Origin: Burkholderiaceae bacterium
GTDB lineage: Bacteria > Pseudomonadota > Gammaproteobacteria > Burkholderiales > Burkholderiaceae
DNA length: 64,000 nt
Direction: 5' to 3'
Assembly (NCBI GenBank): GCA_947462685.1
Contig: CANHPL010000001.1
Location: forward strand, 186,001 to 250,000
The position numbers and the translations under genes were made by a program. Positions 56,513 to 64,000 of the stretch are shown here, piece after piece; position 1 is the stretch's first letter, and each line of letters begins with the position of its first letter. Below the pieces are notes generated by a model that was not told the DNA's origin, did no database searches, and saw nothing but the letters and a program-made list of their open reading frames with translations.

Positions 56513-57493
56513 TTACTTCAAATTAGCAGCCTTACTTATACGGTAAGCAACCACCATTTCACTGCGAATGTAGTTATCAAATGCATCTGGTTTCATGACA
56601 AGGGGTTCAGCGCCTAGTTTTGCAAAACGATCTTTAACTTCTTTAGTTTGCAAAGCCTTTGCTACTTCGTCATTCATTCTTTTAACTATATCAGCAGGAA
56701 CTCCAGAAGGCGCTAAGAGTCCAACCCATAATACATAGTCAGAATCCGGGATGCCGGCCTCAAGGGTTGTAGGAACATTTGGTAATAAGGCCGTTCGTTT
56801 AGCAGTGCTAACCGCTAGGGCTTTTAATTTTCCACTTTCTACTAATGAAATCACCGATCCTAGTGGAGAAAAGAACCAATCTGCTCTTCCACCAATCACA
56901 TCAGAATTTGCCTCAGGTGTACCTTTGTAAGGTATATGAAGCGCCTTGATATTTGCTGCCAAATTAAATTTTTCTGCGTTCAAGTGAGTAGCACTTCCCA
57001 CTCCTGCTGATGCAAAATTTAATTCGCCTGGCTTTGCTTTTGCTTCAGCAACTAGATCTTGTGCAGTTTTCCAGGCTTTTGAAGGTGCTACAACTAAAAC
57101 ATTTGGGGTAGCCCCAAGTGTGGCAACTCCCTTAAGGTCTTTTAAGGTGTCATATGGCAGGTTATTGTAAATAAATGGATTTAAAGCATGGCCCGAGGAG
57201 TGGACTAAGAAGGTATATCCGTCTGCATCTGCTTTGGCTACTTGGCCTGCCGCTATTGTGCCTCCAGCGCCAGGTTTATTTTCAATAATAATTTGTTGTC
57301 CCAAACTAGAGCTCATAACATCAGCAACTGCCCGACCAATAATATCTGTTGCACTACCTGCAGTAAATGCAACCACAAAACGAATTGGCTTATTTGGGTA
57401 ATTTTGCGACTGAGCTTGTGTTGTAGTCATAGTAACAACGCAAATGAGCACAGCTTTTAAAAACGAGAATTTTAATTTAATTTGTTTTAACAT
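56513..57493 (-). CDS. Bug-family periplasmic solute-binding protein, 3
   Basis: The 326-aa protein has a signal peptide (FLKAVLICVVTMTTTQAQS) followed by YPNKPIRFVVAFTAGSATDIIGRAVADVMSS, NKPGAGGTIAAGQVAKADADGYTFL and LHIPYKGTPEANSDVIGG. It is the last gene of a minus-strand run with an amidohydrolase and two dehydrogenases, so its ligand is probably the substrate of that set. No TctAB partners are present. Confidence 0.88.
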   Translation of the reverse strand: MLKQIKLKFSFLKAVLICVVTMTTTQAQSQNYPNKPIRFVVAFTAGSATDIIGRAVADVMSSSLGQQIIIENKPGAGGTIAAGQVAKADADGYTFLVHSSGHALNPFIYNNLPYDTLKDLKGVATLGATPNVLVVAPSKAWKTAQDLVAEAKAKPGELNFASAGVGSATHLNAEKFNLAANIKALHIPYKGTPEANSDVIGGRADWFFSPLGSVISLVESGKLKALAVSTAKRTALLPNVPTTLEAGIPDSDYVLWVGLLAPSGVPADIVKRMNDEVAKALQTKEVKDRFAKLGAEPLVMKPDAFDNYIRSEMVVAYRISKAANLK

Positions 57494-57503
57494 TTTACGG
57501 CTC

Positions 57504-58844
57504 CTATAAAAGCCCTAAGGCTTGAGTTATTTTTTTTGCGGAACTATTTAGATGCTCAATTTGAGGTGCTAATTGAACATTTACCAATTGACCATTTTTC
57601 TTTTTCCACTCACCGGCAATCATCACATTTTCAATATTAGCCAAACTCGTTTGCATAATGACGGCGCTAACAGGATCATTGACCGGTTGCATATTTAAGT
57701 CACTAGCTCTAATCATTACTAAGTCTGCTTGTTTACCAGCGCGTAACGTTCCAATTCGATCGAGTTGACCAATCACCCTTGCCCCTTCGATGGTTATCCA
57801 ACGTAGTGCCTCTCTCGTTGTGATGGTACTTGTTGATGGAATCGTACCATGCTTTTCACGATAAGAAAAATTATCTAGACTTCGTTGAATGCCTAAAGCA
57901 ATGCGGGCCTGTATAAACATTTCGCCACCACAAACGCTTTCTAAATCAACCCCTAAGGATGGTGCTTTACCAAAATCTCTTAATCTACCCGTTAAGGGAT
58001 GACCGTGCCCCTGTGACATCTCACTCTCAGCTGTCGCAGAAAAAGTCATGCCTAAATCACAAAATCTTTTCAGCTGTTCATCACTCAAAGCATGTCCATG
58101 CACGATATTAATGGCCGGACCCAAAAGGCCTTTTGACTCTAAAACCTCCCATCCTTCCGGAGTTCTTGGAGGACCACCGCCTTGATGCATTGATGCAATC
58201 ATATTTAATTCTTTCGCCATCATAAAATCATGAAGCGCAACATCCAGTGTTGAATAGTGTGGCCCTAAAATGGCCGTACCGATAGTGATGAGATCATGAC
58301 TGCCATATTGGAGAGCTAGGCGTTCTAATTCTTTTCGAGGGTGAGGGCGCTCCCAAAAAGGAACTTCCCCTTCTTTAGGCTCTGGCTTTGGAGTTCCATG
58401 AAAAAACGCCGCTCTAATACCAGATTCTTGAAGTCCTTTAATTGCAGCATCATTATGCTCAGGCGTCTTATTGTTATGACACCAATCAACTAACGTGGTT
58501 GTCCCACAATTAATTTGATTAAGGGCCCCCATTTTATTGGCAATATACAAATCTTCAGGTTCAAATACCGTTGCAAGTCCTGAGTGCATTTTTTGAAAGT
58601 ACTCTAGCAATGTCCAATTGGAAGCAACGCCGCGTAAAGCAGTTTGCCAAGTATGCATATGTGCGTTGATTAAACCTGGAATAACGATATATCCCGCTCC
58701 CTCAATCGTCTGATCTGCTTGAACATTAATATGCTTTGCAATTTCTTTTATTTCTGATCCGTCAATCAAAATATCAGCTCCCAAAAGATCTCCCTGCTGA
58801 TCCATTGTGACTATCGTTGCACCGCGTATTAATGTTTTTTTCAT
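57504..58844 (-). CDS. Amidohydrolase of the cytosine deaminase/TRZ-ATZ superfamily, altered active site
   Basis: The 446-aa protein has the metal motif H62-M-H64 in LINAHMHTWQ, a third His220 in ASMHQGG, a fourth in NIVHGHALS and Asp300 in LGVDLES. The C-terminal GTLRAGKQADLVMI and the N-terminal composite sandwich are typical of COG0402. Deaminases of this class carry Glu three residues after the third His; here that position is Gly223. It may hydrolyse an amide or C-N bond by another route or use a different base. It lies 3 bp after the upstream dehydrogenase. Substrate unknown. Confidence 0.82.
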   Translation of the reverse strand: MKKTLIRGATIVTMDQQGDLLGADILIDGSEIKEIAKHINVQADQTIEGAGYIVIPGLINAHMHTWQTALRGVASNWTLLEYFQKMHSGLATVFEPEDLYIANKMGALNQINCGTTTLVDWCHNNKTPEHNDAAIKGLQESGIRAAFFHGTPKPEPKEGEVPFWERPHPRKELERLALQYGSHDLITIGTAILGPHYSTLDVALHDFMMAKELNMIASMHQGGGPPRTPEGWEVLESKGLLGPAINIVHGHALSDEQLKRFCDLGMTFSATAESEMSQGHGHPLTGRLRDFGKAPSLGVDLESVCGGEMFIQARIALGIQRSLDNFSYREKHGTIPSTSTITTREALRWITIEGARVIGQLDRIGTLRAGKQADLVMIRASDLNMQPVNDPVSAVIMQTSLANIENVMIAGEWKKKNGQLVNVQLAPQIEHLNSSAKKITQALGLL

Positions 58845-58846
58845 TT

Positions 58847-59773
58847 TTATTGTGCCTCTAAACCATCACTAATCGTTTTGTTTTCTGACTTTAAATCCAA
58901 GCCAGCATCTTTTGCCGTTTCGATTAAAAGAGCCGAGAAATCAATATCTCCATAACCACGGCCTATCATTCTTGCAACTGACTCACGCGTTGCGGCTGCA
59001 GACGGCATAGATACTCCATGCGCTTTAGCAGCAGCCATACCGAGATCCATGTCTTTTAAAAGTAACTCTGGAGTAAAGGTTACTTGCTCAAAATTAAGGT
59101 TGGTTAATACTGGAGTTTTGTAGCGTGTATACATCGATCCTAATACGGAATCATTAATGCTTTCTAGGAATAAATGTCTGGGAATACCAGCTTTCTCAGC
59201 GAGCACTGTGATTTCACAAAGGTTTTGAATAACGACGCCAAACATCGTATTGTGTGCAATTTTCCAAACCCTTGCTAATTCACCCTCACCAATCCACATA
59301 CATTTTCTTGACATCGCCTGAAAATATGGCTCAACCTTGTCATATAAATCTTTAGGTCCTGATGAGACCATTAATAATTTTCCTGCTTTAGCAACTTTCG
59401 CATTTCCCGAGACAGGTGCACATAAATATGCGACTCCTAATGCCTCTAATTGTTGGCGCACTTCTGCTGAACCTTCTTGTGAAATAGACGAACTATCAAC
59501 GACAACCTTTGGTTTGGTTGCGGTTGTTACAAGGCCGCCCTCTCCTAATAAAACTTGTTTCAAGTCTTTTGTTGTAGAAACCATTGTGATGACAGTTTCA
59601 CAAGCTGATAAATCAAGGATTTTATCAACCACTGTTGCCCCGTATTCTGCTAATGGATCGGCTTTACTTCGGGTTCGATTCCATACATCTACTCCATAAC
59701 CTGCCTTAGTTAATCTTTTAACCATGGACTCGCCCATTCTTCCTAATCCAATCCACCCAATTTTCTGTGCCAT
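58847..59773 (-). CDS. NAD(P)-dependent beta-hydroxyacid dehydrogenase (3-hydroxyisobutyrate dehydrogenase family), 1
   Basis: The 308-aa protein starts with the Rossmann motif GWIGLGRMGESM, has NRTRSKADPL, PVSGNAKVAKAGKLLMVS (the substrate-binding S-G-x-x-x-A-x-x-G signature), and a catalytic Lys in VWKIAHNTMF. The usual K-x-x-N-N reads K-I-A-H-N. The family oxidises 3-hydroxyisobutyrate, tartronate semialdehyde, 6-phosphogluconate and related acids or acts as imine reductase. With the amidohydrolase 2 bp downstream, a joint pathway is likely. Confidence 0.86.
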   Translation of the reverse strand: MAQKIGWIGLGRMGESMVKRLTKAGYGVDVWNRTRSKADPLAEYGATVVDKILDLSACETVITMVSTTKDLKQVLLGEGGLVTTATKPKVVVDSSSISQEGSAEVRQQLEALGVAYLCAPVSGNAKVAKAGKLLMVSSGPKDLYDKVEPYFQAMSRKCMWIGEGELARVWKIAHNTMFGVVIQNLCEITVLAEKAGIPRHLFLESINDSVLGSMYTRYKTPVLTNLNFEQVTFTPELLLKDMDLGMAAAKAHGVSMPSAAATRESVARMIGRGYGDIDFSALLIETAKDAGLDLKSENKTISDGLEAQ

Positions 59774-59804
59774 ACTAAATTCTCCAAAGTTGATTCAAAT
59801 AAAA

Positions 59805-60680
59805 TTAAATGCTTAGTTGTGCTTTTCTTTCTAAAACTCTAATAATAGCGGCATAGTCCAATTGTCCATCACCGTCTTGTATTGCTTGTTTCATCCAATC
59901 TAGGGTCATTTCAGTTTGTGCTATGGGTGACCCAAACTCCTGTGCAGCTTGATTGATTAAGGATAAATCTTTAATCATTTGTTCCACTGTAAATGTCGGT
60001 GAAAAATCTCTTTCCCCTAAAGGCTTACCAAGTTGAGCCATTTTGGCTTTCATAATCGGGGAACCAACTGCGCTACTCGTAATGACCTCCCACATATCCT
60101 GCCAATCTAAATTACCTAGTCTACCAAGTGTCAATCCTTCAGCCAACATCGCACTTGTTTGCGCAATCATCAAATTAACAACTAATTTCATTAACCTGGC
60201 TTGTTCATGAAGTCCTAAATAGATAACCTTCGGTCCCCAACATGACAGCAATCCATGCGCTTGATCATAAATCTCTTTTTTACCTGAAGTTAGTACGGTT
60301 AATTGTGCAGCGGTGGCCATATGATTATTCCCTGATACTGCCACTCTTAAATATTCAATATGATTTTCTTTTAGCCACAACGCTGCCTGACTTGATGCTG
60401 AAATGGAAATCGTGCTTGTATCTATGTATATCGTATTTTTGGAGGATTTTTTACTTATTTGTTTTGCAATATCTAAAAATGCTGCATCATTAGGCATCGA
60501 TGTAATGATCCACTCTGCCCAGGTGAAATCTTTGTCATTTCCAGCAGTCAATCCATGTTGTTCTGCAAGACTAATTTGTTGGGGATTAATATCAATAACT
60601 TTTAATTCGTGGCCAGCATTCTTTAAATGGGTTGCCATCGGTAACCCCATTTTTCCAATACCGATGAAGAGTATATTCAT
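59805..60680 (-). CDS. NAD(P)-dependent beta-hydroxyacid dehydrogenase family protein, 2
   Basis: The 291-aa protein has FIGIGKMGLPMATHL at the N-terminus, TSMPNDAAF, RVAVSGNNHMATAAQLTVLTSG and the catalytic Lys in LMKLVVNLMIA. The first four residues MNIL and a GG-rich ribosome site precede. It is clearly a paralogue of the gene downstream, but the two differ in most positions, so they probably act on different intermediates. Tandem operator-like repeats lie just upstream at 60701-60743. Confidence 0.85.
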   Translation of the reverse strand: MNILFIGIGKMGLPMATHLKNAGHELKVIDINPQQISLAEQHGLTAGNDKDFTWAEWIITSMPNDAAFLDIAKQISKKSSKNTIYIDTSTISISASSQAALWLKENHIEYLRVAVSGNNHMATAAQLTVLTSGKKEIYDQAHGLLSCWGPKVIYLGLHEQARLMKLVVNLMIAQTSAMLAEGLTLGRLGNLDWQDMWEVITSSAVGSPIMKAKMAQLGKPLGERDFSPTFTVEQMIKDLSLINQAAQEFGSPIAQTEMTLDWMKQAIQDGDGQLDYAAIIRVLERKAQLSI

Positions 60681-60700
60681 TTTAAGGTCTCTCTTGATTC

Positions 60701-60743
60701 GTGATTTTTATCACCTATAGTTTCTATTTTTTATAGTTTCTAT
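60701..60743 (-). repeat. Tandem 12-bp repeats with inner dyads upstream of the dehydrogenase operon
   Basis: TATAGTTTCTAT occurs at 60716-60727 and again at 60732-60743, a 16-bp period. Each copy is itself a near palindrome (TATAG-TTT-CTATA). Just inside lies GTGAT-TTTT-ATCAC at 60701-60714. The block is 20 to 60 bp upstream of the start at 60680, a place where an operator would act. Confidence 0.6.
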
Positions 60744-60757
60744 ATTTTAAGTGTTTT

Positions 60758-62167
60758 TTATTTAGTTTTAATTTTTTTACGAATGTCATCGCCTGCATCA
60801 TGGCTCATTGTTCTTTGTCTGTATAAACCCCAAATGGGTAAAACTAGAACCAATATAAATGACAACCTAAAATCTGCAATACTCGGCTCGTTCGGATTAC
60901 CTTGATTAATCAACGTTGCCAAACTTATTGCCAAAGACCCTACTGCAATTCCTAAAGCCATACTCAATTGGGTTCCGGTACTTGCCAAGGAGGATGCTGA
61001 ACCCATCTTGTTTTGTGGCACATCGGCTAGTCCTAATGTGTTAATGGATGTAAATTGCATCGATCTTACTAAGCCGTTGATAAATAAAATAATCAAGACC
61101 AATGTTATCGGCATTGATGCGGTGATAAATGCGCAGGACATTAATGACAAAATAATTGCAATGCCATTAATCGTCATCACTTTTTTAAACCCATATTTAT
61201 TTAGTATGGGTGTTGTAATCGCCTTCATGGCTAAATTACCTATAAAAATACTCATTACAATCAAGCCAGCCTGAAATGGGTCTATCCCTAATCCAAGTTG
61301 TAAATATAAAGGTAATAAAAAAGGAGTTGTATGCAAGGCGATTCTGAATAAATTTCCTGCGATTAATGTCGACTCGAATGTCGGAATTTTTAATAACGAT
61401 AGATCTATCATGGGGTGTTCAACCTTCCTGAAATGCTGAATTGCCAGAAAGCCCATCACCATTCCTAGCACTAAAAATGCCAAGATAAATTGTATATCTT
61501 CTCTAATATGTCGACAAAGTTCAATTGCATAAATTAAACTAGATAAAGCTAAGCCGCTGAGGAAAAAGCCCTTGATATCCAATGGTAACTTTTTAACCTC
61601 ATCATTACCTTTAATTAATATCAAACTTAAGATGATTCCTACTATTCCGATGGGAACATTGATAAAAAAAATCCAATGCCAACTAGCATACGTCGTAAAT
61701 AGTCCACCTATTGCGGGACCTACAACAGGCCCAATTAATGCTGGCCAAGTAATTAATCCGATTGCAGGAATGATGTCTTCTTTCGGGGTATTTTTTAAGA
61801 CGATTATCCTACCCACTGGCACCATTAATGCGCCGCCCACCCCTTGTAAAACTCTTGAAAAAATAAAAAAATTGAGGCTTTCACTAATTCCGCACAGTAT
61901 AGATGCCCCCGTAAATATGGCAATTGCAAGCGTAAATATTCTACGAGCCCCAAACCGATCAGCTAACCATCCACTAATTGGAATCATGACTGCTAGGGTT
62001 AATAAATATGCTGTAATACCTACACCTACATCTACCGCAAATACTTTAAAATCAAGTGCCATCATTGGTAAGGCCGTTGCAATGACTGTGCTGTCCAATG
62101 TTTCCATAAAAAATGTTGTTGCCACTAGGTAAAGTAAATAATTATTTTTCTTTGCTTGCATATACAT
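60758..62167 (-). CDS. DHA2-family MFS multidrug-type exporter
   Basis: The 469-aa inner membrane protein has about 13-14 hydrophobic segments and the DHA2 signature ETLDSTVIATALPMMA in the first segment, ISGWLADRFGARRIF (motif A), GVGGALMVPVGRIIV (motif C-like) and GPVVGPAIGGLF. Relatives such as EmrB export drugs or acids. It lies 1 bp after the ArsR-type gene, so it is likely repressed by that regulator. No EmrA-type membrane fusion protein is adjacent. The stop is 77 bp from the dehydrogenase operon start. Confidence 0.9.
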   Translation of the reverse strand: MYMQAKKNNYLLYLVATTFFMETLDSTVIATALPMMALDFKVFAVDVGVGITAYLLTLAVMIPISGWLADRFGARRIFTLAIAIFTGASILCGISESLNFFIFSRVLQGVGGALMVPVGRIIVLKNTPKEDIIPAIGLITWPALIGPVVGPAIGGLFTTYASWHWIFFINVPIGIVGIILSLILIKGNDEVKKLPLDIKGFFLSGLALSSLIYAIELCRHIREDIQFILAFLVLGMVMGFLAIQHFRKVEHPMIDLSLLKIPTFESTLIAGNLFRIALHTTPFLLPLYLQLGLGIDPFQAGLIVMSIFIGNLAMKAITTPILNKYGFKKVMTINGIAIILSLMSCAFITASMPITLVLIILFINGLVRSMQFTSINTLGLADVPQNKMGSASSLASTGTQLSMALGIAVGSLAISLATLINQGNPNEPSIADFRLSFILVLVLPIWGLYRQRTMSHDAGDDIRKKIKTK

Positions 62168-62545
62168 TTATTCTTTGGTCAGTTGCTCTTTTAGGACTTT
62201 TATAGATAGTTGTGGTTTTATTTTTATTCTTGGCTTGGTAATGATAGCGTTATTTAGAGTTACTTTATTTTCATTTAGTCGAATCAGTTCTGAGCTAACA
62301 TTTCCCAGCGTAATTTCATTGCAGTGATAAAACAAGCGCGTACCCTTTCTTACAACCCATACTAGATTTGCAATTTGTAACTGTTTTAAATGGAAACTTA
62401 GGGTTGCATGAGGTATTTCTACTTTCAACATTATTTCTTGCGGTCTTAAACCAGCATCACCACTATGAACAATGAGATTAAATATTTGTAACCGTATGGG
62501 ATGGCTTAAACCTAAAAATGCTAGGGAGGCTTTTTCTATTTCCAT
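62168..62545 (-). CDS. ArsR-family winged-helix regulator without the usual metal motif
   Basis: The 125-aa protein has LGLSHPIRLQIFNLI, the recognition helix region EIPHATLSFHLKQLQIANLVW and a wing with RKGTRLFYHCN. The ELCVCDL-type metal site of ArsR/SmtB is missing: the matching place reads QEIMLKVEI. The only Cys is in FYHCN. So it may sense an organic ligand or redox state. The start ATG 62545 is preceded by two TATAAT boxes 13 bp apart (GACTATAATAATTCGATATAAT-like), the nearer one only ~5 bp from the ATG. Confidence 0.84.
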   Translation of the reverse strand: MEIEKASLAFLGLSHPIRLQIFNLIVHSGDAGLRPQEIMLKVEIPHATLSFHLKQLQIANLVWVVRKGTRLFYHCNEITLGNVSSELIRLNENKVTLNNAIITKPRIKIKPQLSIKVLKEQLTKE

Positions 62546-62720
62546 ATTTCCAATTATATCGAATTATTATAGTTCATTGTTTTTAATAATATTTCGCATA
62601 ATGGGTGGTTTTTTAATTAATAAAATGTTATTCTTTAAGATGATCACAATCCTGTGCCCACCATTGGGTTCTTATTTGAGCATTGCTCCCGTAAAAAATC
62701 ATTTATTTGGGGAGTAATCC

Positions 62721-62942
62721 ATGGCTACAGGCCAAAATCAAAAAAATCGTAAAAACAATTCTTTGCTCACGAAAACCGGCAAAGCAAGATTAGGTCCACT
62801 TAATTTAAATCAATTAGGTGCAATGCTTGAGAAATCAACAAAACCTAAAGAGCAAGCAAAAATTAAAAGGGCAATGGCCAAACGTCCTCCGGCTAATCCG
62901 GCTAAACAAGAAGGGGCTTCATCGGAGTCGATCGCTGAGTAA
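62721..62942 (+). CDS. Small basic protein of unknown function
   Basis: The 73-aa protein is rich in Lys, Asn and Ala, with LTKTGKARLGPLNLNQLGAMLEKSTKPKEQAKIKRAMAKRPP. A good GGGGAG lies 6 nt before the ATG, so it is very probably translated. The TGKARLGPLNxxQL core resembles a small family I recall in Burkholderiales without known function. Its basic, disordered look suits nucleic acid or ribosome contact; that is inference. It is cotranscribed with the next gene, 13 bp away. Confidence 0.65.
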   Translation: MATGQNQKNRKNNSLLTKTGKARLGPLNLNQLGAMLEKSTKPKEQAKIKRAMAKRPPANPAKQEGASSESIAE

Positions 62943-62955
62943 TTGATCTTTACTC

Positions 62956-63147
62956 ATGAGAAAAGTCATTGACCTATATAAAAAGTCTGCAAAAGATCAA
63001 CTTTTGTGGACTTATATTATCAATCTAGGGCAAGATGGCTCCCACCCAAGTCTTTTAGACTTTAAAGAAGAGGCTCTGCGCTTGGCGACTCTTGATAATC
63101 TCGGCAATGAACAATCTCTCATCATTAAAATTAGAGACCGTGACTGA
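62956..63147 (+). CDS. Small protein of unknown function
   Basis: The 63-aa protein (MRKVIDLYKKSAKDQLLW..., ending IIKIRDRD) shows balanced charge, a hydrophobic LLWTYIINLGQ patch and a DFKEEALRLATLDNL helix. I know no family. The ribosome site is poor, so translation may be coupled to the preceding small gene. Confidence 0.5.
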   Translation: MRKVIDLYKKSAKDQLLWTYIINLGQDGSHPSLLDFKEEALRLATLDNLGNEQSLIIKIRDRD

Positions 63148-63192
63148 CTGCTGGGCGACGAGTTCATCACCCAGCTAAATCAAGGGTATTTC

Positions 63193-64000
63193 TCACTGTT
63201 TTGTTTGTTCAACCCGCTTGACTAACATTTGTTTTCCTAAAAAAACAGAAAACACCACTAAGGCTGCAAAAATAAAGTTGATAGCCTCAAGCTTTTCTGA
63301 AAGCAAAATGTTGGCACAAATTAATGTGATGAATGGCTGTGTAAGTTGCACTTGACTCACCCTAGATATACCTCCCAAAGATAAGCCTTCATACCAAAAG
63401 AAGAAGCCGATATACATTGAGAACAAGCCTAAAAATAAAAGTGATTGCCAATACATCGATGGGGCTTCTAAGTAATTTGGCTGAAAAGTAATATACGTGA
63501 CTGCAGCGTTAATTGGTAAAGCTATCACGACCGCCCAGGAAATTACAAGTTTAGGACTCATGAATCTAGAAAGTTCTGCTCCTTCGGCATAGCCCAAGGC
63601 GGAAAAAATGGTTGCAGTCATTAGCAGAAAATCCATATAAGAGAATGACCCGGACCCTTGAATCAACGCATAGGTCAAAACCAATCCCGTACCTAATAAT
63701 GAAGCAAACCAAAATCCTTTTGACGGTCTTTCTTTATGCCTCACCACTCCAAACACTGTCGTTAATAAAGGCATAAACCCAAGAATAATACCTCCATGAG
63801 AAGAGCTTCCATTTGCCATCGCTAACGTCATTAAGTACGGAAAGCAAATAACAATACCAATAATAATTAAAAATATCCTGCGCAAAATAGTCCATGATGG
63901 AATGGGGGATTTTGTGATGAGTATGTATCCTAAGCCAGCGATTCCAGCGATTAGCGCTCTTCCAAATGAAACAAAGGCGGGATTAAAAACTTCTACGGCT
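63193..64000 (-). CDS. EamA/DMT-family permease, 5' end outside window
   Basis: The minus-strand frame stays open to the right edge; before the internal TTG at 63885 it reads AVEVFNPAFVSFGRALIAG and LGYILITKSPIPSW, which is an EamA domain start. So the gene begins beyond 64000 and the visible part is about 268 codons. Around nine hydrophobic segments are visible, with the EamA repeat features GFMPLLTTVFGVV and SQVQLTQPFITLICANILLSEKL near the end. Members export amino acids or metabolites. Substrate unknown. Confidence 0.87.
   Translation of the reverse strand, partial: AVEVFNPAFVSFGRALIAGIAGLGYILITKSPIPSWTILRRIFLIIIGIVICFPYLMTLAMANGSSSHGGIILGFMPLLTTVFGVVRHKERPSKGFWFASLLGTGLVLTYALIQGSGSFSYMDFLLMTATIFSALGYAEGAELSRFMSPKLVISWAVVIALPINAAVTYITFQPNYLEAPSMYWQSLLFLGLFSMYIGFFFWYEGLSLGGISRVSQVQLTQPFITLICANILLSEKLEAINFIFAALVVFSVFLGKQMLVKRVEQTKQ

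Overview
The window is a dense, AT-rich (by eye near 40% GC) stretch of bacterial chromosome. It carries neat operons, many 4-bp ATGA stop/start overlaps, and no rRNA, tRNA, IS, prophage or CRISPR that I can see. Several features point to a low-GC Burkholderiales, most like Polynucleobacter: a two-gene split methionine synthase, a PhaM-type polyhydroxybutyrate granule protein, metX-metW, a SAH riboswitch before ahcY, orphan Bug-family binding proteins and an NDUFA9-like protein. This placement is inferred from gene content, not from a database search.

Layout. 1-2.7 kb: split metH, cut by the left edge. 2.7-6.3 kb: phaM, two metallo-beta-lactamase-fold hydrolases and carbonic anhydrase around a wreck of aceK. 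6.4-12.6 kb: a porin-like barrel protein and the operon SDR-folB-ttcA-glmU-glmS. 12.6-19 kb: a MidA-type methyltransferase, a CCA enzyme that has lost its HD motif, an NDUFA9-like protein, a lytic transglycosylase, 5-formyl-THF cyclo-ligase and a DUF1439-like protein. 19-22.8 kb: the SAM-cycle operon metK - SAH riboswitch - ahcY - metF, with a structured metK leader. 22.8-31.7 kb: two lipid A acyltransferase homologues and dapF, pyrE and xth sharing a CATG, and the operon argB-slmA-metX-metW-ampG.

31.8-36 kb is a probable zinc-related block: a small exported protein, a ZnuD-like TonB receptor, a cysteine-poor DksA and a His-rich COG0523 GTPase. 36-42 kb: an RlmI-like methyltransferase, xerC, DUF484 and gatCAB. 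42-47.7 kb: the elongasome operon mreBCD-mrdA-rodA. 47.7-52.3 kb: HU, dsbB, a GDT1-type transporter, DUF2721 and prfC. 52.3-62.5 kb is accessory-looking: three orphan Bug receptors, an MmgE/PrpD protein, a cytochrome b561, an amidohydrolase, two beta-hydroxyacid dehydrogenases, a DHA2 exporter and an ArsR regulator. The right end has two tiny proteins and an EamA permease cut by the edge.

How it works together. The methionine/SAM cycle is almost complete here: MetX/MetW make activated homoserine, MetF and split MetH remethylate homocysteine, MetK makes SAM and AhcY recycles SAH. The ahcY step carries a recognisable SAH riboswitch. The metK mRNA leader has mutually exclusive pairings that look like a second RNA switch which I cannot assign to a named class; this is the best novelty candidate. 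The 52-62 kb block looks like an unassigned uptake-and-catabolism cluster.
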